The translations under genes and the position numbers were made by a program. The notes beneath the pieces are model-generated. The model saw only the letters and a program-made list of their open reading frames with translations. It did not search any database and was not told where the DNA came from. This document shows positions 15,548-23,727 of a stretch of 56,152 nt of DNA, piece by piece (position 1 is the stretch's first letter; each line of letters begins with the position of its first letter). The stretch is from a virus: the IMG/VR virus record IMGVR_UViG_3300006737_007029, positions 1 through 56,152 of that record; one strand, 5' to 3'.

Positions 15548-16704
15548 ACTAACTCTCTTAATTCAGGAAAAATTTCTGCAAAAGATTCATTTCTAAATTG
15601 ATCACTCAATTTTATTTTCAGTCTGCGTTTGTGTAGCATTTCTTCACTGTGCAAATCAGCTGACATCATAAAATTTACAGCATTTTGAATTTGTTTGTAA
15701 TGCCAAATATCACCATCATATGCATCCAATTTCTTTTTGATTTTTTGTTTGATATGTATAGGAAGATATTGCACATTCCATTCTTTTGCCTCATGCAAAT
15801 AGTTGTAAAACACATAATCAAAATTTTGTTGTTTCATCCAATCTGCCATGTTATCAAGATTGTAGATGTTCTGAATATTGATAGTACAACAAATTTGTGT
15901 TGTAATATTTTTGCTGTTAGATTTTAAATCATTGAACTTGCGTATATTTTCATTTACTTGATCCCACTTTGCTCCATATCTTTGATACTCGAATCTACCA
16001 CGTATATCATCTATACTGAAAGCAATTTCAACATCTTTGAAATGAGGCCATATGTGTTTAATTGCATACTCAGGGTACTGTGTTCCGTTTGTGTTATAAT
16101 GTATTTCTTGCTGTTTCGCGTATCCCAGTTCCACACTTTTTTCCAGTAGATCAAAATGTTCTTGTATCATGAAAGGTTCGCCACCAGTGAATTCAAAATG
16201 CTCTATGTTTGGTAGCATGTCAACAACTTCGTTCCATAAAGAATCTGTTTTACGTGGCCACATGCCTGCCTTCAACCAACCTTTGGCGTGATCACTACCT
16301 TGTTTAATTTCTTCTGCGGCCCATTTAGAAGATGAAAAACCTCCACAGATTCTACATTTTAAATTGCATATGTTTCCTAATTTTAAATCTAAAAATGTTA
16401 TACCTTTTTCGTCAGTGTTCAAACCAAACTTTTCATTCGATATCATTCTTTTTGACGTACCACCTGACTCCTCTAGTGACCAACATTTACTACAAGTATT
16501 AGGTTGTCCTCCTTGCAAAAACTCAGTACGCATGTTTTCCATATACTCTGAATTAAACGCATCTTTGATTGTGTCTCCTTTAGATATATCGTACGGTGAT
16601 CCATCAGGACGTTTGATAGATTCTTCTGCAAGACAACATGGCCGGTACTCACCTAATGGTGTGGTTTCCAAATGCATCCATGGTAGTGTACAAATTTTAC
16701 TCAT
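15544..16704 (-). CDS. Radical SAM protein with N-terminal Cys cluster, copy 2
   Basis: A 386-residue paralogue, the shortest of the five. The N-terminal auxiliary-cluster region has C5 (ICTLPWMH), C23/C24 (YRPCCLAEE) and C71-x2-C74 (NTCSKCW). The SAM-cluster motif is C113-x3-C117-x2-C120 (GNICNLKCRICG). FTGGEPFMIQE near residue 173 is the SAM-binding glycine strand and IAFSIDD lies on a later strand. The first 75 residues are almost entirely the four-cysteine domain, so this copy is the clearest example of its N-terminal position. The ATG overlaps the stop of copy 3 by four bases. Cys spacing matches copies 1 and 3 and differs from copies 4 and 5. Confidence 0.9.
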   Translation of the reverse strand: MSKICTLPWMHLETTPLGEYRPCCLAEESIKRPDGSPYDISKGDTIKDAFNSEYMENMRTEFLQGGQPNTCSKCWSLEESGGTSKRMISNEKFGLNTDEKGITFLDLKLGNICNLKCRICGGFSSSKWAAEEIKQGSDHAKGWLKAGMWPRKTDSLWNEVVDMLPNIEHFEFTGGEPFMIQEHFDLLEKSVELGYAKQQEIHYNTNGTQYPEYAIKHIWPHFKDVEIAFSIDDIRGRFEYQRYGAKWDQVNENIRKFNDLKSNSKNITTQICCTINIQNIYNLDNMADWMKQQNFDYVFYNYLHEAKEWNVQYLPIHIKQKIKKKLDAYDGDIWHYKQIQNAVNFMMSADLHSEEMLHKRRLKIKLSDQFRNESFAEIFPELRELV

Positions 16705-17978
16705 ATCAATAGTTCCGTTAGTTCAGGAAAAACTTCATGTGTTTCTTGCCCACGATGTTTGTCAAGTTGATGTGTTATTCTTTTGAAAGTAGGCAATAAA
16801 TCAGTTCTGTCTTCAGCCATCATCATATTCAATGCAGATTCAAATCCACCCGTTGCTCTACCCAAATGATCTTTAGGACGTATTTTTTCTATGTGTTCCT
16901 TGTATTTCGGTTCTACTTCTTGTTTCATTTTCGGAGTGATTACATCTATTCTATAATGTAAAGGATCTTGTACCATGTTCAAATTTAGATCACCTTCTCT
17001 TACAAAACCTTTTTCCATCCAATCATTATGGAAATCTATTACATGTGAATAGTTGAATATCCCAACTGTTGGCGAAATATAAAAGTCTACATTAGGACAT
17101 TTTTTAAGCATTGTTTCTCTGTTGTGTTCTACATCTGCCCATTTAGTACCATTACGCATTAATTCTGCTCTAGGACCCATAGCATCAAGTGATGCACCAA
17201 CTGACACATCTTTGAACTCTGGCCAATAATCAAACACATTAAGGTCTTTGTATGCTTGTCTTGTAAAGTTTGTATTGTAAATTAATCTTACTGTATCTGC
17301 TTTGCCTAGTCTAATAAGTTCTTTTAATATTTTATAATGCTCTTCCATAATGAGCGGTTCACCACCTGCAAAATAAACTTGTTCTACTACAGGCAAATAT
17401 TCTACCAATTGATCGTAAGCATCCATTTTGGTTGTTCCCGCGTAAGTTACTTTTGCATGATCAGGTTTGCCCCACAATGCTACTTGATCATCATACCAAT
17501 TAGAAGAAAACATTGACCCACAAGATCTGCAAGACAGATTGCACAAGTTAGAAAAACGTATGTCCCAATATATCATGTTTACATCATCATAATGTCCATC
17601 TGCAGATGTCTGTTGCACTTTGTCTATGTGATGCCCAAAGTGTATGTTTCCGGATTGCCTCATTGATGTCCATCCGTGTTCTTCTTGCTCATAACACTTA
17701 GTACATTGTTTAGATGGTTGTTCAGTCAACATGTTTTTTCTAATGTCTTTCATGTCTGCACTATTCCATAGTTCTTTTATAGTGTTTTCTTTCATAGACC
17801 CAATTGGATATTCATGTTTTGCAAGACAACAAGGATAGGCGGCTCCATTCGGATAAGCGTGTAAATGTGTCCAAGGCAATGTGCAAAAATACTTAGAATC
17901 ATTTAACAGATATTTTTCTCTATCTGTCAGTTTTTCAGCATCCACTTTGGTGGGCATTTTGTCTTTATAACTGCTCAT
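16701..17978 (-). CDS. Radical SAM protein with N-terminal Cys cluster, copy 3
   Basis: A 425-residue paralogue. About 30 residues of charged leader come before FCTLPWTHLH (C32), then YPCCLAKHE (C50/C51) and CTKC (C92, C95). The SAM motif is C146-x3-C150-x2-C153 (SNLCNLSCRSCG). FAGGEPLIMEEH follows in the barrel. It shares with copy 1 the sequence RFSNLCN before the motif and with copy 2 the LPW-x-H motif, placing the three in one subgroup. The start lies 14 bases inside the end of copy 4. All catalytic cysteines are present, so I read it as an active enzyme rather than a decayed duplicate. Confidence 0.9.
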   Translation of the reverse strand: MSSYKDKMPTKVDAEKLTDREKYLLNDSKYFCTLPWTHLHAYPNGAAYPCCLAKHEYPIGSMKENTIKELWNSADMKDIRKNMLTEQPSKQCTKCYEQEEHGWTSMRQSGNIHFGHHIDKVQQTSADGHYDDVNMIYWDIRFSNLCNLSCRSCGSMFSSNWYDDQVALWGKPDHAKVTYAGTTKMDAYDQLVEYLPVVEQVYFAGGEPLIMEEHYKILKELIRLGKADTVRLIYNTNFTRQAYKDLNVFDYWPEFKDVSVGASLDAMGPRAELMRNGTKWADVEHNRETMLKKCPNVDFYISPTVGIFNYSHVIDFHNDWMEKGFVREGDLNLNMVQDPLHYRIDVITPKMKQEVEPKYKEHIEKIRPKDHLGRATGGFESALNMMMAEDRTDLLPTFKRITHQLDKHRGQETHEVFPELTELLI

Positions 17979-19311
17979 ACCATGCTACCATTTCATTACC
18001 AAATGTGTTGGCAAATTTTTTGCCTCTGCGTTTATCATACTGCGAATAAAAGTTTTTGAAGTCACTCTGTAATTTATCCACATTGTCTGCTCCATAGTGA
18101 GGACTTTCAACCTCCTTTAAATATTCAATCAATCTAAGTATTTGATTAAGTTCCATACCGTGCAAATCATTGTAATAATCATGTGTTTGCTTAGTTAATT
18201 GTTCTATACATTCCTGTTTAATGCTAGTTGGCAATACTACTGCTGACTGAAATGAAGGAAAACGTAATATATTGAGAGTAAAGTTTGGATAATCAGCACC
18301 ATACTTGCGTTTCCAACTTACTAGCAAATCAATCATTTCAGGCAAAGAATCTAAACACAAAGCATTCACAGTCATCATTACATGCAAACCTGACAGACTT
18401 CCTTCATTAATAAGACGTAAACAATTTTTTTTCCAAAGTTCAAAGTCCATGCCATCCCTTATATATTCGGCTCTGGTCCCCATTGCTTCAGCTGAAGTGT
18501 AAACGTCAAAGTTTTTGACATAGTGTGACTTTTCAATCAATTGATCCATCAATTTATCTTTAGGGCACAGATTAGAATTAATTGCTAATCTAGTGTCTGA
18601 CTTGCCGTGGTTGTCTTTGAACCAATCAAACAGTTTCCACATGTCTGCACTCATTAGTGGTTCACCGCCTGTCACTCTTAATTCTTTCAATGTGCGATGT
18701 AAATCTGAATCCCACCATTTCCAAAATGCTTCTATGTAAGGATTATATTCCTGATATCCATACAGTTGCGATGATTCGTGTACATGCGTAAAATGATTTC
18801 TGCCATCTGATTGTAATTTTTCATATGCTCCATTATTTTTTATATCTTTGACCCAGGTCGTAGAAAAAGCAGGGTTGCAATATGAACATGCAAAATTACA
18901 AGTTCTATCAAAGGATATTTCTAATGTTTGTAAATCAACATCTTTTTGGCAAGGTGTGTCGAATGCTGTTTGCAAATCTTCATTTGAATATATGTTAGAT
19001 TTATAAACTCTATCCGATATACTGTTATCACCTAAGTCTTCTATCTTCCAACAGTATTCACAGCCAGCAGGTCTTTCGCCTGCCTGCATCTGTTCACGTT
19101 GCAATTTTTTCTCTGGTGTATTGTGTAGAGCTTTGGGATTACGTTTTACTGCCTCAATATCAATTTTGTGTGGCAAAGGATGATGGCAACTTGTGGTCAT
19201 ACCAGACCCTAACCATATTGTGGCATTGTACCACTTGGCTCCACAAAAGGACGATGACAGCGGATCTAACACCTGTCTTTTATATTTTAAATCTTCGTTG
19301 CTTGTTGACAT
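17965..19311 (-). CDS. Radical SAM protein with N-terminal Cys cluster, copy 4 (subgroup B)
   Basis: A 448-residue paralogue of subgroup B. The N-terminal cysteines are C23 (FCGAKW), C42 (TSCHHPLPHKID) and C84-x2-C87 (GCEYCWKIED). The SAM motif is C138-x3-C142-x2-C145 (RTCNFACSYCNPAFSTTW). VTGGEPLMSAD lies in the barrel. Unlike subgroup A, the second position is a single Cys followed by His-Pro, and a Lys-rich stretch with HNT-x-EKK follows. The closest relative is copy 5 directly upstream; the two align over most of their length, including the NPYxEAFWKWW segment. The start overlaps the end of copy 5 by 25 bases. Confidence 0.9.
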   Translation of the reverse strand: MSTSNEDLKYKRQVLDPLSSSFCGAKWYNATIWLGSGMTTSCHHPLPHKIDIEAVKRNPKALHNTPEKKLQREQMQAGERPAGCEYCWKIEDLGDNSISDRVYKSNIYSNEDLQTAFDTPCQKDVDLQTLEISFDRTCNFACSYCNPAFSTTWVKDIKNNGAYEKLQSDGRNHFTHVHESSQLYGYQEYNPYIEAFWKWWDSDLHRTLKELRVTGGEPLMSADMWKLFDWFKDNHGKSDTRLAINSNLCPKDKLMDQLIEKSHYVKNFDVYTSAEAMGTRAEYIRDGMDFELWKKNCLRLINEGSLSGLHVMMTVNALCLDSLPEMIDLLVSWKRKYGADYPNFTLNILRFPSFQSAVVLPTSIKQECIEQLTKQTHDYYNDLHGMELNQILRLIEYLKEVESPHYGADNVDKLQSDFKNFYSQYDKRRGKKFANTFGNEMVAWYEQL

Positions 19312-20654
19312 TGTTTAAACCAATCTTTGTATTCTGGAAAAACACCTAACAAATCTGTTTCACGTCTCGAGTCATGAGTTCGAAAGAAACGCCAAAAGTT
19401 TGCTAGGTGTTGTTCCTTGTTGTCCAGTCCTTGTTGCATTATGCGGTATGTCCGAGTAAGTTTAGCGATTTCAAAGTCTCTAAACCCTGCCATGTCAGAG
19501 TCATGTCGGTGTTGCTCCATAAACTCTATAGCCTCCTCGAAATAATGGTTAAAGGATTCGTCCAACAATCCTATATGTTGCCATATGGGAAACCTTAATA
19601 TGGGTGTATCAAACCACACCCTTTGATATGTTGTAGAATATTGTTCTCTTAATCTCAATATGTTTTTCAGTAAATCTTTCAAACTGGACACACTGAGGTT
19701 GTTCATTGTAATAATAAAAGTAATAGAATTGTATCCTTTTATGTCATGCAGATACCTGTGTACATTTGCCCACACTGTTCCAAAATCCATTCCGTTTCTA
19801 ATGTATTCTGCTTTTTCTCCCCAAGCATCCAAAGACACAAATTGCATGAAGTGTTCTATCATTGCACCATCACACATTGTTTTCACCATGTTGAAATATC
19901 TGTCACCTAGTGCAGGAGCGGGCGGACAAAAATTAGACGTTACGTTCAAATGTAAATCTTTTTTAGGATTATCTATCACATATTCAAACACCTTGTATGT
20001 GTTTTTGTCCATCATAGGTTCTCCACCAGTCATTCTGAAATGACGCAACTGCGGATACAGTTCTGGCCACCATTTCCAAAATGCTTCAACATATGGATTG
20101 TTATTTTGTGGCATAACTTTTCTATCACCTTTAAAATGTGCTGGATCATTATGTGGTGTTGATGTTGGCCATGATCCATGTTCTTCAGTTTCTTTTGCCC
20201 AAGCAGTTGAAAATTGCGGAGAACAATATGAACATTTAAAGTTGCAGGCATTACTGAAATCAACCTCAACATAAGTGGGCACAATGTCTGCTTGTGGATT
20301 ATCCAATATATTTTGATAGTGATCCATTGCCCATGGTTCTCCTGAACGATAATGTCTATCACTCATTTGTTTGTCATCTTCTAACTTCCAACAATATGAA
20401 CATCCTTCTGGTCTTTTTCCATTGATCATCAAATCACGTTGTGATTTCTTTTCATCAGTGTTGTGCAATTTAGAAGGATTTGTTTTAATTTGCTCTACAT
20501 CTATTTTGTGCAATGGTGGATGATAACAAGAGTTCGTCATACCATTTGTAAGATGCAGTGAAGTCTGCATCCATTTTGCCAGACACATAGAATCAGATAC
20601 CTTATCTAATTTGAGTTTTGCTTTGTTGGCGTCTGTTAAGTAATCGCTGGACAT
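19287..20654 (-). CDS. Radical SAM protein with N-terminal Cys cluster, copy 5 (subgroup B)
   Basis: A 455-residue paralogue and the first radical SAM gene of the stack in transcription order. The N-terminal cysteines are C24 (MCLAKW), C43 (SCYHPPLHKID) and C85-x2-C88 (GCSYCWKLED). The SAM motif is C137-x3-C141-x2-C144 (NACNFKCSYCSPQFSTAW). MTGGEPMMDKN is the SAM-binding strand. It pairs with copy 4 as subgroup B. It overlaps the GT2-like gene upstream by 19 bases, so the radical SAM stack is translationally tied to glycosyltransferase genes rather than standing as an independent unit. Confidence 0.9.
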   Translation of the reverse strand: MSSDYLTDANKAKLKLDKVSDSMCLAKWMQTSLHLTNGMTNSCYHPPLHKIDVEQIKTNPSKLHNTDEKKSQRDLMINGKRPEGCSYCWKLEDDKQMSDRHYRSGEPWAMDHYQNILDNPQADIVPTYVEVDFSNACNFKCSYCSPQFSTAWAKETEEHGSWPTSTPHNDPAHFKGDRKVMPQNNNPYVEAFWKWWPELYPQLRHFRMTGGEPMMDKNTYKVFEYVIDNPKKDLHLNVTSNFCPPAPALGDRYFNMVKTMCDGAMIEHFMQFVSLDAWGEKAEYIRNGMDFGTVWANVHRYLHDIKGYNSITFIITMNNLSVSSLKDLLKNILRLREQYSTTYQRVWFDTPILRFPIWQHIGLLDESFNHYFEEAIEFMEQHRHDSDMAGFRDFEIAKLTRTYRIMQQGLDNKEQHLANFWRFFRTHDSRRETDLLGVFPEYKDWFKQCQQATKI

Positions 20655-21520
20655 GAATTTATAAATTTAACAAATTTCGATTGTGTTTCATCTAGCAGTG
20701 CAACATTTAATCCTAAATGATAATTCAAATCGTTTTGCATTTCCTTTATATGTGTTTCTAATTCTGTTTCACTAATAATTGTTTGATCCCACAAGGTATC
20801 TAATGCTGTGAAGTCACGAGTGACAGAATGATCCCAGTCTTGGTTCAATGTCGTCCAATGACAGCCTTGACAAGCACCGTATATTGCCCATAATCCATTT
20901 TTAACATCAGCACCAATACTCATCCAGATACACAAATTTCTTAAATTTCCACGCCATATATCTTTAACAAAATTTGCTGGCGATACACGTTTGCCTTCAT
21001 CCAAACTCATTTTGACTCCTTCTCTAAATCCTGCCTGCCATGCCTGCTGTGATGTGCTGTTCATCACTGTGGTAGAATGACATTCTTGTATAGCAACGTA
21101 TTGATCATGAAAACAAAATTCAATCAAACTTGCATCATCACCTTCAGAGTTTTCATGCGTTTTCATATCTTTAACAAATTTTCTTGTCCATGAAGACACA
21201 CCACCGTTTCCATATTTTAATCCATTTACAATATTCAAACCTTGATATCTTATTACAGCATCTGCTGGCATGCTATCAACATCTAATTGTTGATCAAACA
21301 GAGTAGGATTAACGATGTTATCTCCATCGACTAATATGAAACGTTCTGTGCTTGATGCTTCTCCTGCCGCTTTGTGTGCCGCATCAGAACCTTCTACACC
21401 ATCCACACGTTTTGCCCATGGACATTTTGATCGCAAATCTGCCCAGTTGTGTTCTTTGTTTGGTTCATTGTAACTTAAAAAAATTACATCTAAATCTGCA
21501 ACATCAATCATCTTCTTCAT
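20636..21520 (-). CDS. GT2-like glycosyltransferase-type protein
   Basis: A 294-residue protein with a GT-A-like N-terminus. VIFLSYNEPN is near residue 12, AKRVDGVEG near 36, and a DxD-type metal site VDGDN is at 64-68, where a nucleotide-sugar would be held with a divalent ion. NIVNGLKYGNGG near 100 is a recurring motif of this phage family. The C-terminal domain of the 1000-residue repeat protein is homologous but has lost the DGD triad, so this gene may be the active member. The family is common in marine T4-like phages and is usually annotated only as glycosyltransferase-like. The start overlaps the preceding small gene by 17 bases. Confidence 0.75.
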   Translation of the reverse strand: MKKMIDVADLDVIFLSYNEPNKEHNWADLRSKCPWAKRVDGVEGSDAAHKAAGEASSTERFILVDGDNIVNPTLFDQQLDVDSMPADAVIRYQGLNIVNGLKYGNGGVSSWTRKFVKDMKTHENSEGDDASLIEFCFHDQYVAIQECHSTTVMNSTSQQAWQAGFREGVKMSLDEGKRVSPANFVKDIWRGNLRNLCIWMSIGADVKNGLWAIYGACQGCHWTTLNQDWDHSVTRDFTALDTLWDQTIISETELETHIKEMQNDLNYHLGLNVALLDETQSKFVKFINSCPAIT

Positions 21521-21851
21521 ACCCTACTACTGCGTGTTTTTCGGGATCAAACCATTCAGGTTCCTCAATCGCGTATTCTATAGCAGTATACAGTTGGAAT
21601 TTTATTATTACCCATCCTGGAAATGTGTTATGACCTTTCACTGTGAATTTCTTTTTCTTTTTTCCTTTTGTGCGATCTACAAATTTTCTCTCTAATGTCT
21701 TATCAACTACTTTCCATCGCGATGGACTATTTTGTACATCCAACCACGTTTTTGGATCAACTACAATATATTCACCTTCTGCAGTCTGTGTAGTCACTGT
21801 GGTGATTTCTTCGTCTTGATAATATATTCTATATTCCAACTGCATATTCAT
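21504..21851 (-). CDS. Small basic/acidic protein of unknown function
   Basis: A 115-residue protein that I do not recognise. It starts MNMQLEYRIYYQDEE, alternates short beta-like strands with charged turns, has a lysine run (GKKKKKF) at about residues 63-69, and ends in an acidic tail (YEEDD). There are no cysteines and no membrane segment. Either of the first two ATGs (21851 or 21845) could be used. It overlaps the GT8-like gene upstream by 23 bases and the GT2-like gene downstream by 17, so it is embedded in the operon and certainly cotranslated. A structural adaptor or chaperone for the transferases is possible, but nothing in the sequence shows it. Confidence 0.7.
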   Translation of the reverse strand: MNMQLEYRIYYQDEEITTVTTQTAEGEYIVVDPKTWLDVQNSPSRWKVVDKTLERKFVDRTKGKKKKKFTVKGHNTFPGWVIIKFQLYTAIEYAIEEPEWFDPEKHAVVGYEEDD

Positions 21852-22656
21852 ACTCCCTTATTAGTTTCTCCGTACAGAATGACTTGTCAAAATAATGTAT
21901 TGGCAATGATAATTGTGTACCGCACACTGTAAAATACTTATTTTTTAATAAACTCCATGTTATCTGATCCCAATCTGCTTGTTTTACAATCCCTTGTTTT
22001 ACATGTATAAAAGACGGATACACATCATTACTGACACAATTATTCATGTCTAGTTTGTCTAATGCTATGCTAAATGCAAAATCTGTGGATGGTTCGAATT
22101 TGTCAAACATTCTTAAGTTTTTAATTTCCTTATCCCAATTATTGAATACACTATTGGCTGTTTTCATAAACTTATCGGTCTGTCTTGTTGTCCTTACATA
22201 ATATAATCCTTGATATACATTAGGTAAGAGGTTTGTTTTGATGTATCTCCTATACTTTGAGTCATCTGCTTGTTGTTGTTTGAAATTGCAAACATGTCCT
22301 GTAAAACACAAGTCACGTAATCTAAAATATTTTTGCCATATCATGATGTCGGATGTACATAGCATGTCTGCTTCAAATTTGACCGTTTCTTTAAACGGTG
22401 ATAACTTTAACACATCGCACTCATACTGCATATTATTAACAACATCTCTTATGGGTAATTCTATTACATGATCAAATACTTTGTGTAAACTGCTTCTACA
22501 TTTTTGTTTGTCTTTTACTATTACAGCAAGTGATGGACAATGTTTGTGTGTCAGTTTAACACTCAATGCCCAAAGATGTGCAATACTTTCGTAATCTGTG
22601 TCCCCAGTATTCAAAGCATATGTAAGATATCCGTACTGTTCTTTGTCAGATAGCAT
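21829..22656 (-). CDS. GT8-like GT-A glycosyltransferase, member 1
   Basis: A 275-residue protein built like the next gene upstream. Both start with a short beta strand (YLTYALNTG here) and a stretch that follows sugar-nucleotide-type folds. Both contain SPF-x-(E/T)T followed by a hydrophobic strand and an acidic triad: here FKETVKFEADML with EAD at 95-97, in its partner IIIDSDYL. The triad is the expected place of the GT-A metal site, but Glu replaces the first Asp, so activity may be reduced or altered. A later segment (STDFAFSIAL) corresponds to NDHAFTIAM of the partner, as in GT8 enzymes. Overlaps of 11 and 23 bases with its neighbours show coupling. Confidence 0.65.
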   Translation of the reverse strand: MLSDKEQYGYLTYALNTGDTDYESIAHLWALSVKLTHKHCPSLAVIVKDKQKCRSSLHKVFDHVIELPIRDVVNNMQYECDVLKLSPFKETVKFEADMLCTSDIMIWQKYFRLRDLCFTGHVCNFKQQQADDSKYRRYIKTNLLPNVYQGLYYVRTTRQTDKFMKTANSVFNNWDKEIKNLRMFDKFEPSTDFAFSIALDKLDMNNCVSNDVYPSFIHVKQGIVKQADWDQITWSLLKNKYFTVCGTQLSLPIHYFDKSFCTEKLIREYEYAVGI

Positions 22657-23434
22657 TTAATAAACTTTCTTTGTTTAAGATGTGTACACTTTGATCAACT
22701 ATTATTTCACCATGTTGATCTTGCAACACAATATTTTTATTTGTAATCTTTTTTACTTCAAAATTTTGATTAGCTGTGATAATATCCCATGGTATCACTG
22801 TGTGTTCTGTAGAACCATGGTCTTGCATATTTGCCATAGCAATCGTGAATGCATGATCATTTCTTATCATGCGTTTGTTAAGACCAAACATCTGTGCATA
22901 AAATTGATAATTTTTCAAAATGTTTCTCCAGATGTCAAACATTTCTCTTACGGCGGCGTCTTTCTTGAACATCAATACAGTTGCCCACATCATGTCCAAC
23001 ATAGAGTTGCCCATTGGTAGTTTGGATACTTCTGCATAATTTATATCACACCATGTGGTGTGTGCCAACACTGATTGCCCTGATTCAAACAGCTTCAGTA
23101 AATTGTTGTCATACACAAGATAATCAGAATCGATTATTATTGTAGTGTCAAAAGGTGATAGTTCATAGGCGTCAACTCGTGCTAAGTTTTTCCATGGTTT
23201 TGGACCGCGGAGATTATGCACATTAACAGTAGGATCATCTGCCAGTATAGTCCAATCTGCAGATTTAATAATTTGATCGCCCACAACAACCACAGGAATC
23301 TCAGGACAATATATTCTTAACAGTTCAATACATTTTCCAGTTATCTTTGAATACTGCAATTCAGGTGTGTCAAAACTGAAAAGCAAAATGCCTTTATCGT
23401 AATATGATTTCTTGATACTCTTTGTCATACTCAT
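22646..23434 (-). CDS. GT8-like GT-A glycosyltransferase, member 2
   Basis: A 262-residue putative glycosyltransferase. LLFSFDTPE near residue 17 begins the nucleotide-binding half. RVDAYELSPFDTTIIIDSDYLV carries the DxD metal motif (D102-S-D104) in the arrangement seen in GT8 enzymes such as glycogenins and galactosyltransferases. The C-terminal NDHAFTIAM near 190 is typical of the acceptor-side segment. The start at 23434 or the internal ATG at 23428 are both possible. It lies 41 bases inside the 3' end of the first gene of the operon. Its paralogue follows directly, so two related transferases could add successive sugars. Confidence 0.75.
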   Translation of the reverse strand: MSMTKSIKKSYYDKGILLFSFDTPELQYSKITGKCIELLRIYCPEIPVVVVGDQIIKSADWTILADDPTVNVHNLRGPKPWKNLARVDAYELSPFDTTIIIDSDYLVYDNNLLKLFESGQSVLAHTTWCDINYAEVSKLPMGNSMLDMMWATVLMFKKDAAVREMFDIWRNILKNYQFYAQMFGLNKRMIRNDHAFTIAMANMQDHGSTEHTVIPWDIITANQNFEVKKITNKNIVLQDQHGEIIVDQSVHILNKESLLNAI

Positions 23435-23675
23435 TTAATATTTCGTTGTGTTTAAGTTGTAGAGTATGTCGAAAATCGTCTGCGTTTGGAATTTTGCAAG
23501 GTGTTTGATTGATATCTATAATAACTGCATCATCTTTCACCGTCTGTGCATAGGCTACTGTGTCAGCATCGGCTCTGAACATGCAACCATTATACACAAA
23601 TACCTCTTGTGATTTGACTCGTTGCTGTAACAATAAGAGATCACGTTTTAATGCAAATCTTTGTTTTGAACTCAT
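23394..23675 (-). CDS. Tail-fibre-assembly-chaperone-like protein (DUF4376-like pattern)
   Basis: A 93-residue protein, first gene of the 16-gene minus-strand operon. Residues 1-22 form a charged helix. Then comes EVFVYNGCMFRADADTVAY, a strand-turn-strand pattern like that of DUF4376 proteins found next to phage tail fibres, followed by a second strand pair (VIIDINQTPCKIPN) and a terminal helix of about 25 residues (HTLQLKHNEILNEYDKEY). Its place just after the tail-fibre and structural genes fits a fibre-folding helper. The assignment is a pattern judgement only. The ATG directly abuts an 18-bp palindrome and a sigma70-like promoter. The 3' end overlaps the next gene by 41 bases. Confidence 0.6.
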   Translation of the reverse strand: MSSKQRFALKRDLLLLQQRVKSQEVFVYNGCMFRADADTVAYAQTVKDDAVIIDINQTPCKIPNADDFRHTLQLKHNEILNEYDKEYQEIILR

Positions 23676-23693
23676 AACTTATTATAATAAGTT
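23676..23693. promoter_or_regulatory. Perfect 18-bp palindrome at the operon start
   Basis: AACTTATTATAATAAGTT reads identically on both strands. The TATAAT -10 box sits in its centre and its edge touches the start codon at 23675. A repressor or anti-terminator binding here would control the whole downstream operon. It could also be a chance AT palindrome or a weak hairpin. Confidence 0.5.
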
Positions 23694-23709
23694 TATGCCA
23701 AAAAATCAA
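23681..23709 (-). promoter_or_regulatory. Sigma70-like promoter of the 16-gene minus-strand operon
   Basis: On the minus strand, TTGATT (23709-23704) and TATAAT (23686-23681) are separated by exactly 17 bases. The predicted start falls at or beside the first base of the ATG at 23675, so the first message would be leaderless or nearly so. It differs from the TAAATA late boxes of the fibre genes just upstream, suggesting different timing. AT richness makes chance matches possible. Confidence 0.5.
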
Positions 23710-23727
23710 TGGGAATTGTTAATGTGA

